A program made the translations under genes and the position numbers. This document shows positions 1 to 5,945 of a stretch of 6,620 bases of DNA, piece after piece (position 1 is the stretch's first letter; every line of letters starts with the position of its first letter). The DNA is from Nitrososphaeraceae archaeon (lineage in GTDB: Archaea > Thermoproteota > Nitrososphaeria > Nitrososphaerales > Nitrososphaeraceae): the NCBI GenBank assembly GCA_030038695.1, contig JASHSN010000220.1, forward strand, positions 1 through 6,620. The letters run 5' to 3'. The notes beneath the pieces were generated by a model. That model was not told where the DNA came from. It saw only the letters and a list, made by a program, of their open reading frames with translations, and made no database searches.

Positions 1-1555
1 CCAATAACTTGCGGTAATTCTGATTAAATTCATATCTATGCCTATGTCTCCTGAATATTGTATTGGTTTCATATATCCTTTCAGCATTTGTATTCGAAAG
101 TATGGTTATTTCATGACTGCCAAGTCGCATAGATCCGCCTGTGTTGTGAACTGTTTTCTGTTCAGGCAAGAGCTCAATAATAGGGTCTTTTGCGTTGGGA
201 TCAAGTTCAGAAGAATTTGCTGTTTCCAGACCGCAGGCGTATCTTCCAAACTCTACTATGGCCAGCTGAAATCCAAAACAAATCCCGAGATACGGAATAT
301 TCTGTACGCGAGCAAAATTTGCGGCTTTGATTATACCCTCGCTACCTCTCTTCCCGAATCCACCAGGAATCAATATACCATTAAATTGTTTAAGATAAGA
401 CAGATTGTTCTTATCGGTGATCCCGGTATATTGGTAATCGTAGCTGGTTGCACCTTCATGGTAGTGATGATTAGTTTGACTGTCTTCAAATTTTTCTGAT
501 TCAATCCACTCTATGTCGACTTTTTTTCCTAGGTGCGCGGCAGCGTGTAATAGAGCATGGTAGACGCTAACGTAGCTGTCAGGTAGTGTGGTATATTTCC
601 CGACAACAGCAATCTTCACTGAACCCTTGTAGGCATAAAACGATCTCGCAATCGAATTCCATTCTCCCCATTTGGGAGAACAATTCCTTAATAACAATTT
701 TTTAGCAATTACTTTAATCATGCCTTGGCTAGCCAAAACCTCTGGAACTTTGTAGATTGAAGGAGCATCATGACAGGAAATGACGCAATCCTCATCTATG
801 CTAGCAAAAAGTGATATTTTGCGTCTAGCGTCAGAGGTTATGGGAGTCTTGCATCTAACTGCCAGAATATCAGGTTGGATCCCAATTCTCCTCAGCTCTT
901 GTACGCTATGCTGAGTCGGCTTAGTTTTTTGTTCACCTACAACATCCAAGACTGGTGCAAGCGTCACATGTATGAATAAGGTATTATGCTTACCATCTTC
1001 TAATTCCATTTGCCGAAGCGCCTCGAGAAAAGGGAGACTTTCTATATCGCCTACAGTGCCTCCGCACTCCACCACTGTCACATCCAAATCCTCCTCCACA
1101 CCAATTTTTCGTAATTGGCTTTTTATGGCCTCGGTAACATGCGGAATGATTTGAACGCATTGGCCAAGGTATTTTCCTTCTCTTTCAGCATGAATTACGT
1201 CTGAATATACCCTTCCTGTTGTGAGGCTATGTTGCTTTGTCATTGCGAGATCGAGAAAGCGTTCATAATTGCCTACGTCCATATCGCATTCTCCACCATC
1301 GTCCGTGACAAAAACTTCACCATGTGCAATCGGATTCATTGTCCCTGCATCATAATTGAGATAAGGATCTATCTTCAAGCAAGAAACTTTCAAGCCCGCT
1401 AGCTGCAATAATTTTGCAGTCGATGAAGTTACGATGCCTTTGCCAAGGCCTGACATCACACCGCCGGTAAGAAAGATAAACTTACGTTTTAGATTGCTCT
1501 TCTCTACTTGCCTACTACTAATCCTACTGCTATCATTACGTTTTCTTGCCTGCAC
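1..1555 (-). CDS. pyrG: CTP synthase (glutamine-hydrolysing), 3' end cut by window edge
   Basis: The enzyme converts UTP to CTP in the cytoplasm using ATP and glutamine-derived ammonia; this is the last step of pyrimidine nucleotide synthesis. My translation from the GTG at 1555 gives 518 residues with no stop before the edge. The synthase domain (about 25-290) has the P-loop GGVMSGLGKG (31-40), KIDPYLNYDAGTMNP (61-75), HGEVFVTDDGGE (78-89), NYERFLD (96-102) and VVECGGTVGDIES (161-173), which holds the Mg-binding acidic residues. The class I glutaminase domain (about 312 on) has IPGGFG (396-401) and the nucleophile Cys426 in GICFGFQ. The visible end is the HRHRYEFN stretch, so the C-terminal His-Pro-Glu part of the triad lies outside the window. 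GTG is the only canonical start after the upstream in-frame stop. It gives about 25 basic residues before the core KFIFLTGG, an unusual extension. A His/Tyr-rich insert lies at about 357-385. The family assignment is certain; the start is less so. Confidence 0.96.
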   Translation of the reverse strand, partial: MQARKRNDSSRISSRQVEKSNLKRKFIFLTGGVMSGLGKGIVTSSTAKLLQLAGLKVSCLKIDPYLNYDAGTMNPIAHGEVFVTDDGGECDMDVGNYERFLDLAMTKQHSLTTGRVYSDVIHAEREGKYLGQCVQIIPHVTEAIKSQLRKIGVEEDLDVTVVECGGTVGDIESLPFLEALRQMELEDGKHNTLFIHVTLAPVLDVVGEQKTKPTQHSVQELRRIGIQPDILAVRCKTPITSDARRKISLFASIDEDCVISCHDAPSIYKVPEVLASQGMIKVIAKKLLLRNCSPKWGEWNSIARSFYAYKGSVKIAVVGKYTTLPDSYVSVYHALLHAAAHLGKKVDIEWIESEKFEDSQTNHHYHEGATSYDYQYTGITDKNNLSYLKQFNGILIPGGFGKRGSEGIIKAANFARVQNIPYLGICFGFQLAIVEFGRYACGLETANSSELDPNAKDPIIELLPEQKTVHNTGGSMRLGSHEITILSNTNAERIYETNTIFRRHRHRYEFNQNYRKLL

Positions 1556-1576
1556 ATTAGATTTTGCAGGTTGAGC

Positions 1577-1588
1577 TTTTTAATCTTT
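1577..1588 (-). promoter_or_regulatory. probable TATA box of pyrG
   Basis: On the minus strand AAAGATTAAAAA is centred about 27 nt upstream of the GTG at 1555, the usual archaeal TATA spacing for a leaderless or nearly leaderless mRNA. No Shine-Dalgarno sequence is visible before the GTG. This supports the GTG start and a transcript separate from the upstream winged-helix gene. The rest of the gap (1589-1748) shows nothing convincing. Confidence 0.45.
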
Positions 1589-1748
1589 CTTTAAGGATGA
1601 TTGGGCCCTATTGATTTTAAGGATGATAAACTTGACAGTCATGTCTTTAGTGGTTTACAGTGGATATCGGTTTTTTCTGTTTTCGATACGGAGATAGAGT
1701 CGACGTTCTCATGCATCAAGAAAAGCAATTATAGTATTTGGCATTATT

Positions 1749-2048
1749 TTACATTTCAGGCTGACCAATATATCCAACGGCTCTAAAAAATGATGTCAAA
1801 TGGTTGACGTATTCGTTTTCCCTATTTGCGCTATACATTGCATTTACAAGCCTGGTTTCCCGTACCCAACCTATTTTAATGAGGTCGGTTAGATTGCGTT
1901 TGATATCCTCTCTTTTCAAGTTTGTTTTCTTATGGAGCGCATAAATGGTTGCCATTTTATGGTCCTCTGATAAGGCTTTTATTATTTTTATCTTTCCTAT
2001 GCTGCCGAGGCCGATCTCTATTATATCCTTGCTATTAACTCTATTCAG
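1749..2048 (-). CDS. small winged-helix DNA-binding protein (start uncertain)
   Basis: This is a probable transcription factor with a single winged helix-turn-helix. From the CTG at 2048 it is 99 residues. Helix 1 holds GLGSIGKIKIIKALSE (13-28), a typical archaeal opening. Helix 2 is about 32-41, and the recognition helix is about 45-58 (KREDIKRNLTDLIK). GWVRE and the following residues form the wing, and YVNHLTSFFRAVGYI a last helix. The first in-frame ATG is at 1955 (68 residues), but that start would remove helix 1. Upstream of it the frame stays open to a TGA at 2060-2058 without ATG, GTG or TTG. The CTG at 2048 overlaps the cdc6 stop as CTGA, like ATGA-coupled genes. Alternatively, one extra G in the run after ATG at 2056 may have shifted a normal start out of frame. 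It is probably cotranscribed with cdc6. The target is unknown; local trp control is only a guess. Confidence 0.72.
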   Translation of the reverse strand: MNRVNSKDIIEIGLGSIGKIKIIKALSEDHKMATIYALHKKTNLKREDIKRNLTDLIKIGWVRETRLVNAMYSANRENEYVNHLTSFFRAVGYIGQPEM

Positions 2049-3253
2049 TTCCCATTTTCACCACTGCCTCCTCTAGTACTCTTGTGACCGTTCCTACGTT
2101 CGATCTGTCCTTGCAACAAAGGTTCAAGCTCATTTAGAGATATTGAATGTATTCCAATTTCTTTTAATGATCTCATTTCAATGATATTTTTGATGTTCAG
2201 ATCATCAAGATGATCTTCGACATCCAACTTCTTTATCTTAAATTCTTCAGCAAGTAAGGAGGCATGGAGACGAATTTCTTTTAGATCGACATATTGTCTT
2301 CTTTTTGTTTTAAGTGCTCTTATTATGGCAATTAGTGTGAGTATTTGATTCCTCGATAGCTCTTCTACATCTAGGCTAGATATAGAGGGATGAATTTGGC
2401 CATGAACCTTCCGAACTTGATCCGCAAGTACTCTGCCTGTTCCTCCAGATTCTGCAAGGTTTCCTGCGTATAGTAAAAGGTCTAGTGCGTACCTTATATC
2501 TCCGTTGACAGAAGGAGAAGTAGTAAACTTTGATACCTCGTCTATGATATCAGACCCTATAGCGATTGCATTAAATGCTTCAGAACATCTGCTGACTAAT
2601 ATGTCACTCACCTGGTTGATAGAGTATGTGGTAAATTTCATTGGAACTCTACCCAGCGTGCTCAATTCTGCGGGATCAAGCCTACTATAGAAATCCGTGC
2701 TTCTTGCAATAAATATAACACCCTTCACATTGCAAGGTTTATCAGGGTCAAATTCGTTAAGCCGAGTGAGATCGTAAATTATTCCTCCACTATCCTTACT
2801 TATTTTGATAAGATAATCAATCTCATCCAAAATGATAATTACATATATCTTCTTGTCACGTAAGTGACGCAATAAGTACCTTAACATTTCTTCAGCACTC
2901 ATACCCTGAGCGGGTAACTCCGGTGCTACTCTTTCCAATAAGAGCCTGTAAATTGCGTATTTGTTGCCACCATGCAACTTTAGGTTCACGTAGGCGGTTA
3001 CCAGCTTTAGCCTGTTATTCGCAAATTCATCCTCCAATAATTTTGAGGATTTGAGGACGGTAGACGTCTTCCCTATCCCCGCGGAACCGATAATTTGCAA
3101 TACGGTTAAGGGAAATTCGTCAGGTTTAAAATAAGACCCTTTAAGAGCATATCGAATTTCTTCGACCTGTTTTTCTCTGTGTGGGAGTTCAGCTGGCACG
3201 TATCGTGGAGATAATTTTGATCTGTCGCGAAATATTGGGCTGCTGAACTCCAT
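2045..3253 (-). CDS. cdc6: Orc1/Cdc6-type replication initiator (AAA+ ATPase)
   Basis: The protein recognises replication origins and takes part in MCM helicase loading. From the ATG at 3253 it is 402 residues, normal for the family. Starting with FRDRSKLSPRYVPAELPHRE, it has Walker A GSAGIGKTS (about 56-64), Walker B IIILDEID (about 139-146), the sensor-2 region GDIRYALDLL (about 251-260, with its arginine) and a C-terminal winged helix from about 298 to 385. It ends in a Gly/Asn-rich tail. An upstream in-frame ATG at 3325 would add 24 hydrophobic residues. I prefer 3253 because family members begin close to this point and a TATA-like box lies about 32 nt upstream of it, inside the longer reading. 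The sensor-1 position, usually an Asn in an ISN-like motif, reads IARSTD here, so ATP hydrolysis may be altered. The stop overlaps the downstream winged-helix gene, and trpC is divergent. Confidence 0.93.
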   Translation of the reverse strand: MEFSSPIFRDRSKLSPRYVPAELPHREKQVEEIRYALKGSYFKPDEFPLTVLQIIGSAGIGKTSTVLKSSKLLEDEFANNRLKLVTAYVNLKLHGGNKYAIYRLLLERVAPELPAQGMSAEEMLRYLLRHLRDKKIYVIIILDEIDYLIKISKDSGGIIYDLTRLNEFDPDKPCNVKGVIFIARSTDFYSRLDPAELSTLGRVPMKFTTYSINQVSDILVSRCSEAFNAIAIGSDIIDEVSKFTTSPSVNGDIRYALDLLLYAGNLAESGGTGRVLADQVRKVHGQIHPSISSLDVEELSRNQILTLIAIIRALKTKRRQYVDLKEIRLHASLLAEEFKIKKLDVEDHLDDLNIKNIIEMRSLKEIGIHSISLNELEPLLQGQIERRNGHKSTRGGSGENGN

Positions 3254-3280
3254 TACTGTTAAGAATATAGATCTAATCAA

Positions 3281-3290
3281 GATATATACT
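3281..3290 (-). promoter_or_regulatory. probable TATA box of cdc6
   Basis: AGTATATATC on the minus strand is centred about 32 nt upstream of the ATG at 3253. That puts transcription start about 5 nt before this ATG and downstream of the alternative ATG at 3325. It therefore favours the shorter Cdc6. Confidence 0.5.
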
Positions 3291-3342
3291 ATCAATGCGT
3301 TTATGCCCTTTGGCTTTTTGAGCATATGCGCTAAACGTGGTT

Positions 3343-3350
3343 ATGTACAT
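3343..3350. promoter_or_regulatory. TRP-box-like palindrome ATGTACAT upstream of trpC
   Basis: This is a perfect 8-bp palindrome, 88 nt before the trpC ATG (3431) in the cdc6-trpC divergent gap. The same 8-mer lies 86 nt before trpB. The core TGTACA is, from memory, the TRP box bound by TrpY in Methanothermobacter. The distance to any TATA box is greater than for a classic overlapping operator, so the role is inferred. Confidence 0.4.
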
Positions 3351-3381
3351 TTCAACTCCTTCTTACGCTGGATCTTAAGTA

Positions 3382-3399
3382 CCGAGTGATTGTGCTCGG
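3382..3399. repeat. inverted repeat CCGAG-N8-CTCGG in the cdc6-trpC gap
   Basis: Two perfect 5-bp arms (3382-3386 and 3395-3399) surround an 8-bp spacer. The centre-to-centre spacing of 13 bp is near one helical turn, suiting a dimeric regulator, but arms this short can arise by chance. It lies about 12 bp upstream of the TAATAT box proposed for trpC. Confidence 0.3.
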
Positions 3400-3408
3400 C
3401 AGTGTAAT

Positions 3409-3416
3409 GTTAATAT
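3409..3416 (+). promoter_or_regulatory. possible TATA box of trpC
   Basis: GTTAATAT is the best TATA-like sequence before trpC. It would start transcription near 3438-3440. That is after the first trpC ATG (3431) but before the in-frame ATG at 3452, so it hints that the shorter TrpC may be real. The match is weak. Confidence 0.3.
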
Positions 3417-3430
3417 GAAGTCAGCTAGCG

Positions 3431-4279
3431 ATGAATATTATAATTTGGTATATGAGGAGATTCCTGAATCATCAAAACTACTTGAATAATTTAGCTGAAA
3501 ATTCCTATAAAGCTATAGAGGAAGGTGTTTATGGTAATACAAAATATGATTATCGCGGGCATGAGTCTATAAATTTTAGGAAATCTATTCTCTCTTGTCC
3601 ACATGCTCCACTAATAACTGAGATAAAATTTGCATCCCCTTCTAAAGGAAAGATCGTTAGTTCCAGCAATAATAACACAACCCTTATCGACATAGCTACC
3701 AACATGGTGAGTTCAGGAGCGATTGGATTATCGATATTAACCCAGCCTTATTTATTCAATGGATCCCCGGAATACTTAGGCATGATCCGCAAGATAGTTG
3801 CTGTTCCACTTCTTATGAAAGACATAATCGTGAGTGAGGTTCAAATCGATTCCGCTAAACGGATGGGTGCGGATTGTATATTGTTAATTAAATCAATATT
3901 CGACAACAACCTAACTGAAGGAAGCATAGAGAAATTTGTTGATTACGCAAATAAAAAAGGATTACAGGTTATTTTCGAGGTGCATAATGATTGCGAATTT
4001 AGAGAAATATTAGAATCGTTAGAAGGTACAAGACAGAATCTAATTGGTATCAATAATAGAGATCTGAAAGACCTGAATGTGGATATTGCTACTACCACGA
4101 AACTCCTGGAGAAAATCGATAAGAAGCGAGAGATCATTATAAGTGAAAGCGGTATAAGCAAAGCTGAAGAAATTCAACAATTAAAAAAGGCAGGAGCTGA
4201 CGCATTCCTGATAGGAACAAGCATAATGCAATCTAGCGATATAGCGACGAAAGTTTCAGAACTATATCTTTCTCTTTGA
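3431..4279 (+). CDS. trpC: indole-3-glycerol phosphate synthase
   Basis: The enzyme closes the indole ring in tryptophan synthesis, turning the carboxyphenylamino-deoxyribulose phosphate intermediate into indole-3-glycerol phosphate with loss of CO2 and water. It is a soluble (beta/alpha)8 barrel. The 282 residues carry the expected sites: TEIKFASPSKG (63-73, with Glu64 and Lys66), PLLMKDII (126-133, with the likely acid Lys130), VIFEVH (180-185, Glu183), LIGINNRDL (204-212) and IISESGI (236-242, Glu239 and Ser240), ending with the phosphate-binding GADAFLIGTSIM (255-266). The start is uncertain. An in-frame ATG at 3452 gives 275 residues beginning MRRFLNHQNYL, which removes an odd hydrophobic lead and fits the TATA position better. 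A 117-bp gap and a separate promoter precede trpB. The ATGTACAT site upstream suggests tryptophan-linked control. Confidence 0.95.
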   Translation: MNIIIWYMRRFLNHQNYLNNLAENSYKAIEEGVYGNTKYDYRGHESINFRKSILSCPHAPLITEIKFASPSKGKIVSSSNNNTTLIDIATNMVSSGAIGLSILTQPYLFNGSPEYLGMIRKIVAVPLLMKDIIVSEVQIDSAKRMGADCILLIKSIFDNNLTEGSIEKFVDYANKKGLQVIFEVHNDCEFREILESLEGTRQNLIGINNRDLKDLNVDIATTTKLLEKIDKKREIIISESGISKAEEIQQLKKAGADAFLIGTSIMQSSDIATKVSELYLSL

Positions 4280-4290
4280 GAATAATTCTT

Positions 4291-4301
4291 GTCATTTTTA
4301 T
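4291..4301 (+). terminator. possible T-tract terminator after trpC
   Basis: GTCATTTTTAT lies 12-22 nt after the trpC stop and contains a run of five T. Archaeal termination often occurs at such tracts. It would separate trpC from trpB, in line with the trpB promoter, but a five-base tract is weak evidence. Confidence 0.3.
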
Positions 4302-4310
4302 TGCATTCCG

Positions 4311-4318
4311 ATGTACAT
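4311..4318. promoter_or_regulatory. TRP-box-like palindrome ATGTACAT upstream of trpB
   Basis: This 8-bp palindrome is identical to the one before trpC and lies 86 nt from the trpB ATG and about 50 bp upstream of its TATA box. The paired occurrence at matched distances before two genes of one pathway is the main evidence for function. Confidence 0.42.
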
Positions 4319-4361
4319 ACTTTTGGTGTTAGCATTTATCTGTGATATCAAACCCCGAACA

Positions 4362-4369
4362 TCTTAATA
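4362..4369 (+). promoter_or_regulatory. probable TATA box of trpB
   Basis: TCTTAATA is centred about 31 nt before the trpB ATG, predicting a very short 5' leader. It is followed directly by the 8-bp palindrome CTTCGAAG (4370-4377), which sits between the TATA box and the transcription start and could be a repressor site. No strong Shine-Dalgarno sequence precedes the ATG. Confidence 0.45.
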
Positions 4370-4396
4370 CTTCGAAGACGTAAGTTTCAGCTGAAC

Positions 4397-5665
4397 ATGT
4401 TAAGCAATTATCCCATTAATTCTAGATTTGGCGACTATGGCGGAAGATACGTTCCCGAGACGCTTATTCCGGCATTAGAGGAGCTTGAAAGAGCTTACGA
4501 TCGATACAAAAACGATATACATTTTCGAAAGGAACTCCGATATTATCTAGAAAATTATGCTGGTCGGCCGACTCCACTCTATTTTGCCAAGAATCTTACC
4601 GAATACATAGGGGGTGCGAGGATCTATCTTAAGAGAGAAGACCTCCTTCACGGCGGTGCCCATAAAATCAATAATACGCTAGGTCAAGGACTATTGGCTA
4701 AACAAATCGGCAAAAGGAGGGTTATTGCAGAAACAGGTGCTGGTCAACACGGAGTAGGAACCGCCATTGCAGCTGCAGTTCTAGGACTGGATGCAGAGAT
4801 ATATATGGGTTCAAAAGACATGAAAAGGCAGAAGCCCAATTTAGTTCGTATGCGATTATTGGGCGCAACAATTCATGCTGTGCAGTCTGGAAGTCGCACC
4901 CTTAAAGATTCAATCAACGAGGCACTACGTGACTGGATTACCAACGTTCAGAACACCTATTATCTAATAGGATCGGCGGTGGGACCACACCCTTATCCTG
5001 TCATAGTTAGAGACTTCCAAAGTGTCATAGGGCAAGAAATTAAAATACAAATGAGGCAGCTATCTAATCGAAATGAGCATCCGAATTCAATTGTTGCGTG
5101 CGTGGGTGGCGGCAGTAATGCAATCGGAACATTCTACCCGTTCGTAGACGATGATAATGTTTCGTTATACGGCGTAGAAGCAGGAGGTAAGGGGATTAAT
5201 TCCGGGGAACATTCTGCAACATTGGCAGCTGGTTCACAGGGAATTATACATGGGATGTTTACATATCTGTTGCAAGACCGATTTGGACAAGTATCTGATA
5301 CACATAGCATTTCTGCAGGATTGGATTATCCTGGCGTCGGACCCGAACACGCATTATTAAAGGATATCAAAAGAGTAAAATATATTAGCTGCGTCGATGA
5401 CGATGCTGTTGGGGCATTTCTGCTCTTATCTAAGCTTGAAGGCATAATACCGGCACTTGAACCTTCGCATGCAATATCATATGCTATCGAATTGGCAAAA
5501 GAAATGGACAGAAATGAAAATATTGTTGTAACTTTATCAGGAAGAGGAGATAAGGACGTAGACATTGTACAGAGATATCTGGCGATGGATGGGAAGAAAA
5601 ACAACAATAATAATAGAAAGCATAGAAGAGAGAGAACAAGGAGTAATGAGAAGCCTACGAAATAA
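4397..5665 (+). CDS. trpB: tryptophan synthase beta chain
   Basis: The PLP-dependent enzyme joins indole and L-serine to make L-tryptophan, normally as an alpha2-beta2 complex with TrpA. The 422 residues begin with [20 protein letters not shown] (11-30), typical of the TrpB1 class. Other motifs are [16 protein letters not shown] (78-93, with the PLP Lys90), AETGAGQHG (111-119, with catalytic Glu112), the PLP phosphate loop CVGGGSN (235-241), GVEAGGKG (259-266), EHSATLAAG (271-279) and LSGRGDKD (380-387). The enzyme body ends near residue 399, as usual. The last 22 or so residues ([18 protein letters not shown] and on) are a basic, Asn/Arg-rich tail that I do not recognise from the family. No trpA follows. 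The gene has its own TATA box and an ATGTACAT site upstream. Confidence 0.97.
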   Translation: MLSNYPINSRFGDYGGRYVPETLIPALEELERAYDRYKNDIHFRKELRYYLENYAGRPTPLYFAKNLTEYIGGARIYLKREDLLHGGAHKINNTLGQGLLAKQIGKRRVIAETGAGQHGVGTAIAAAVLGLDAEIYMGSKDMKRQKPNLVRMRLLGATIHAVQSGSRTLKDSINEALRDWITNVQNTYYLIGSAVGPHPYPVIVRDFQSVIGQEIKIQMRQLSNRNEHPNSIVACVGGGSNAIGTFYPFVDDDNVSLYGVEAGGKGINSGEHSATLAAGSQGIIHGMFTYLLQDRFGQVSDTHSISAGLDYPGVGPEHALLKDIKRVKYISCVDDDAVGAFLLLSKLEGIIPALEPSHAISYAIELAKEMDRNENIVVTLSGRGDKDVDIVQRYLAMDGKKNNNNNRKHRRERTRSNEKPTK

Positions 5666-5716
5666 TAGATTGACCAGAAATTATTTCAGCAATATTGACT
5701 AATTAATCTTCTATAT

Positions 5717-5733
5717 AATTCGGTTGTCGAATT
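5717..5733 (+). repeat. 6-bp inverted repeat AATTCG-N5-CGAATT
   Basis: A perfect 6-bp stem with a five-base loop, 52 nt after the trpB stop. It is too AT-rich and lacks a T-run, so it is not a convincing terminator. Its right arm overlaps the left arm of the larger inverted repeat at 5730-5799, so the two structures would be mutually exclusive. Confidence 0.4.
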
Positions 5734-5799
5734 TGGTAATCTCCATTACTCATCAAAACATCGTGCTTCGCGCACTTTGAAGGACAAGGGTACCAAATT
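5730..5799 (+). repeat. 9-bp inverted repeat enclosing an inner hairpin; possible structured RNA
   Basis: AATTTGGTA (5730-5738) pairs perfectly with TACCAAATT (5791-5799). Inside, TCAAA (5753-5757) pairs with TTTGA (5776-5780). After a five-base bulge on the 5' side, GTGC (5763-5766) pairs with GCAC (5772-5775) around the loop TTCGC. Three coaxial helices suggest a fold of about 70 nt in the trpB 3' region or an independent small RNA. I recognise no known RNA family. Confidence 0.4.
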
Positions 5800-5934
5800 A
5801 ACTTAATTACTGTATAATACTTATTTCTAAGGGCTCTTAGCAGGCTCTGAATCTACTAATATAGTCTAAAAAATAGATCATATTTCTTTTAGCATATTAA
5901 TAAAATATATTGGTGCTTGCATCAAATCCCTTGA

Positions 5935-5945
5935 AGTCTTAGACT
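5935..5945. promoter_or_regulatory. palindrome AGTCT-T-AGACT at the small-gene promoter
   Basis: A perfect 5-bp inverted repeat with a one-base centre lies directly against the TATA-like box at 5945-5953, where the BRE would be. A related half, TAGTCTAA, lies 73 bp upstream at 5862-5869. The position suits an operator, but no regulator is known. Confidence 0.35.

Noticed and set aside
38..499. 153-codon plus-strand open frame
   Set aside because: It lies wholly antisense to the glutaminase domain of CTP synthase, which is certain, and its Cys/Phe/Ile-rich sequence resembles no protein.
972..1154. 60-codon plus-strand open frame
   Set aside because: It is antisense to conserved CTP synthase motifs, including GGTVGDIES; a shadow frame.
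1601..1786. 61-codon plus-strand open frame in the pyrG upstream gap
   Set aside because: It has no promoter or domain signal, and it overlaps the pyrG promoter side and the end of the winged-helix gene antisense.
2072..2082. GAGGAGGC near the cdc6 end as a Shine-Dalgarno site for the winged-helix gene
   Set aside because: It codes for the Arg-Gly-Gly of the Cdc6 tail and is too far (about 18 nt) from the CTG at 2048; it would fit only the frameshifted ATG at 2056, so it is not counted as evidence for a start.
2505..2690. 61-codon plus-strand open frame within cdc6
   Set aside because: It is antisense to the sensor regions of a clear Orc1/Cdc6 gene.
3943..4161. 72-codon minus-strand open frame within trpC
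   Set aside because: It is antisense to conserved TrpC motifs; its Ser/Leu/Ile-rich composition is typical of shadow frames.
5326..5607. 93-codon minus-strand open frame within trpB
   Set aside because: It is antisense to the conserved end of TrpB, including SGRGDKD.
5647..5697. Possible trpA start overlapping the end of trpB (ATG at 5647, or 5588 in the same frame)
   Set aside because: The frame ends at a TAA near 5700 and shows none of the TrpA N-terminal features, so trpA is not here.
5741..5800. Archaeal C/D-box or H/ACA guide RNA, or a tRNA, in the trpB downstream gap
   Set aside because: A TGATGA-like C box exists on the minus strand near 5750, but no paired D'/C' boxes at proper spacing were found, and no cloverleaf or guide pocket could be drawn.
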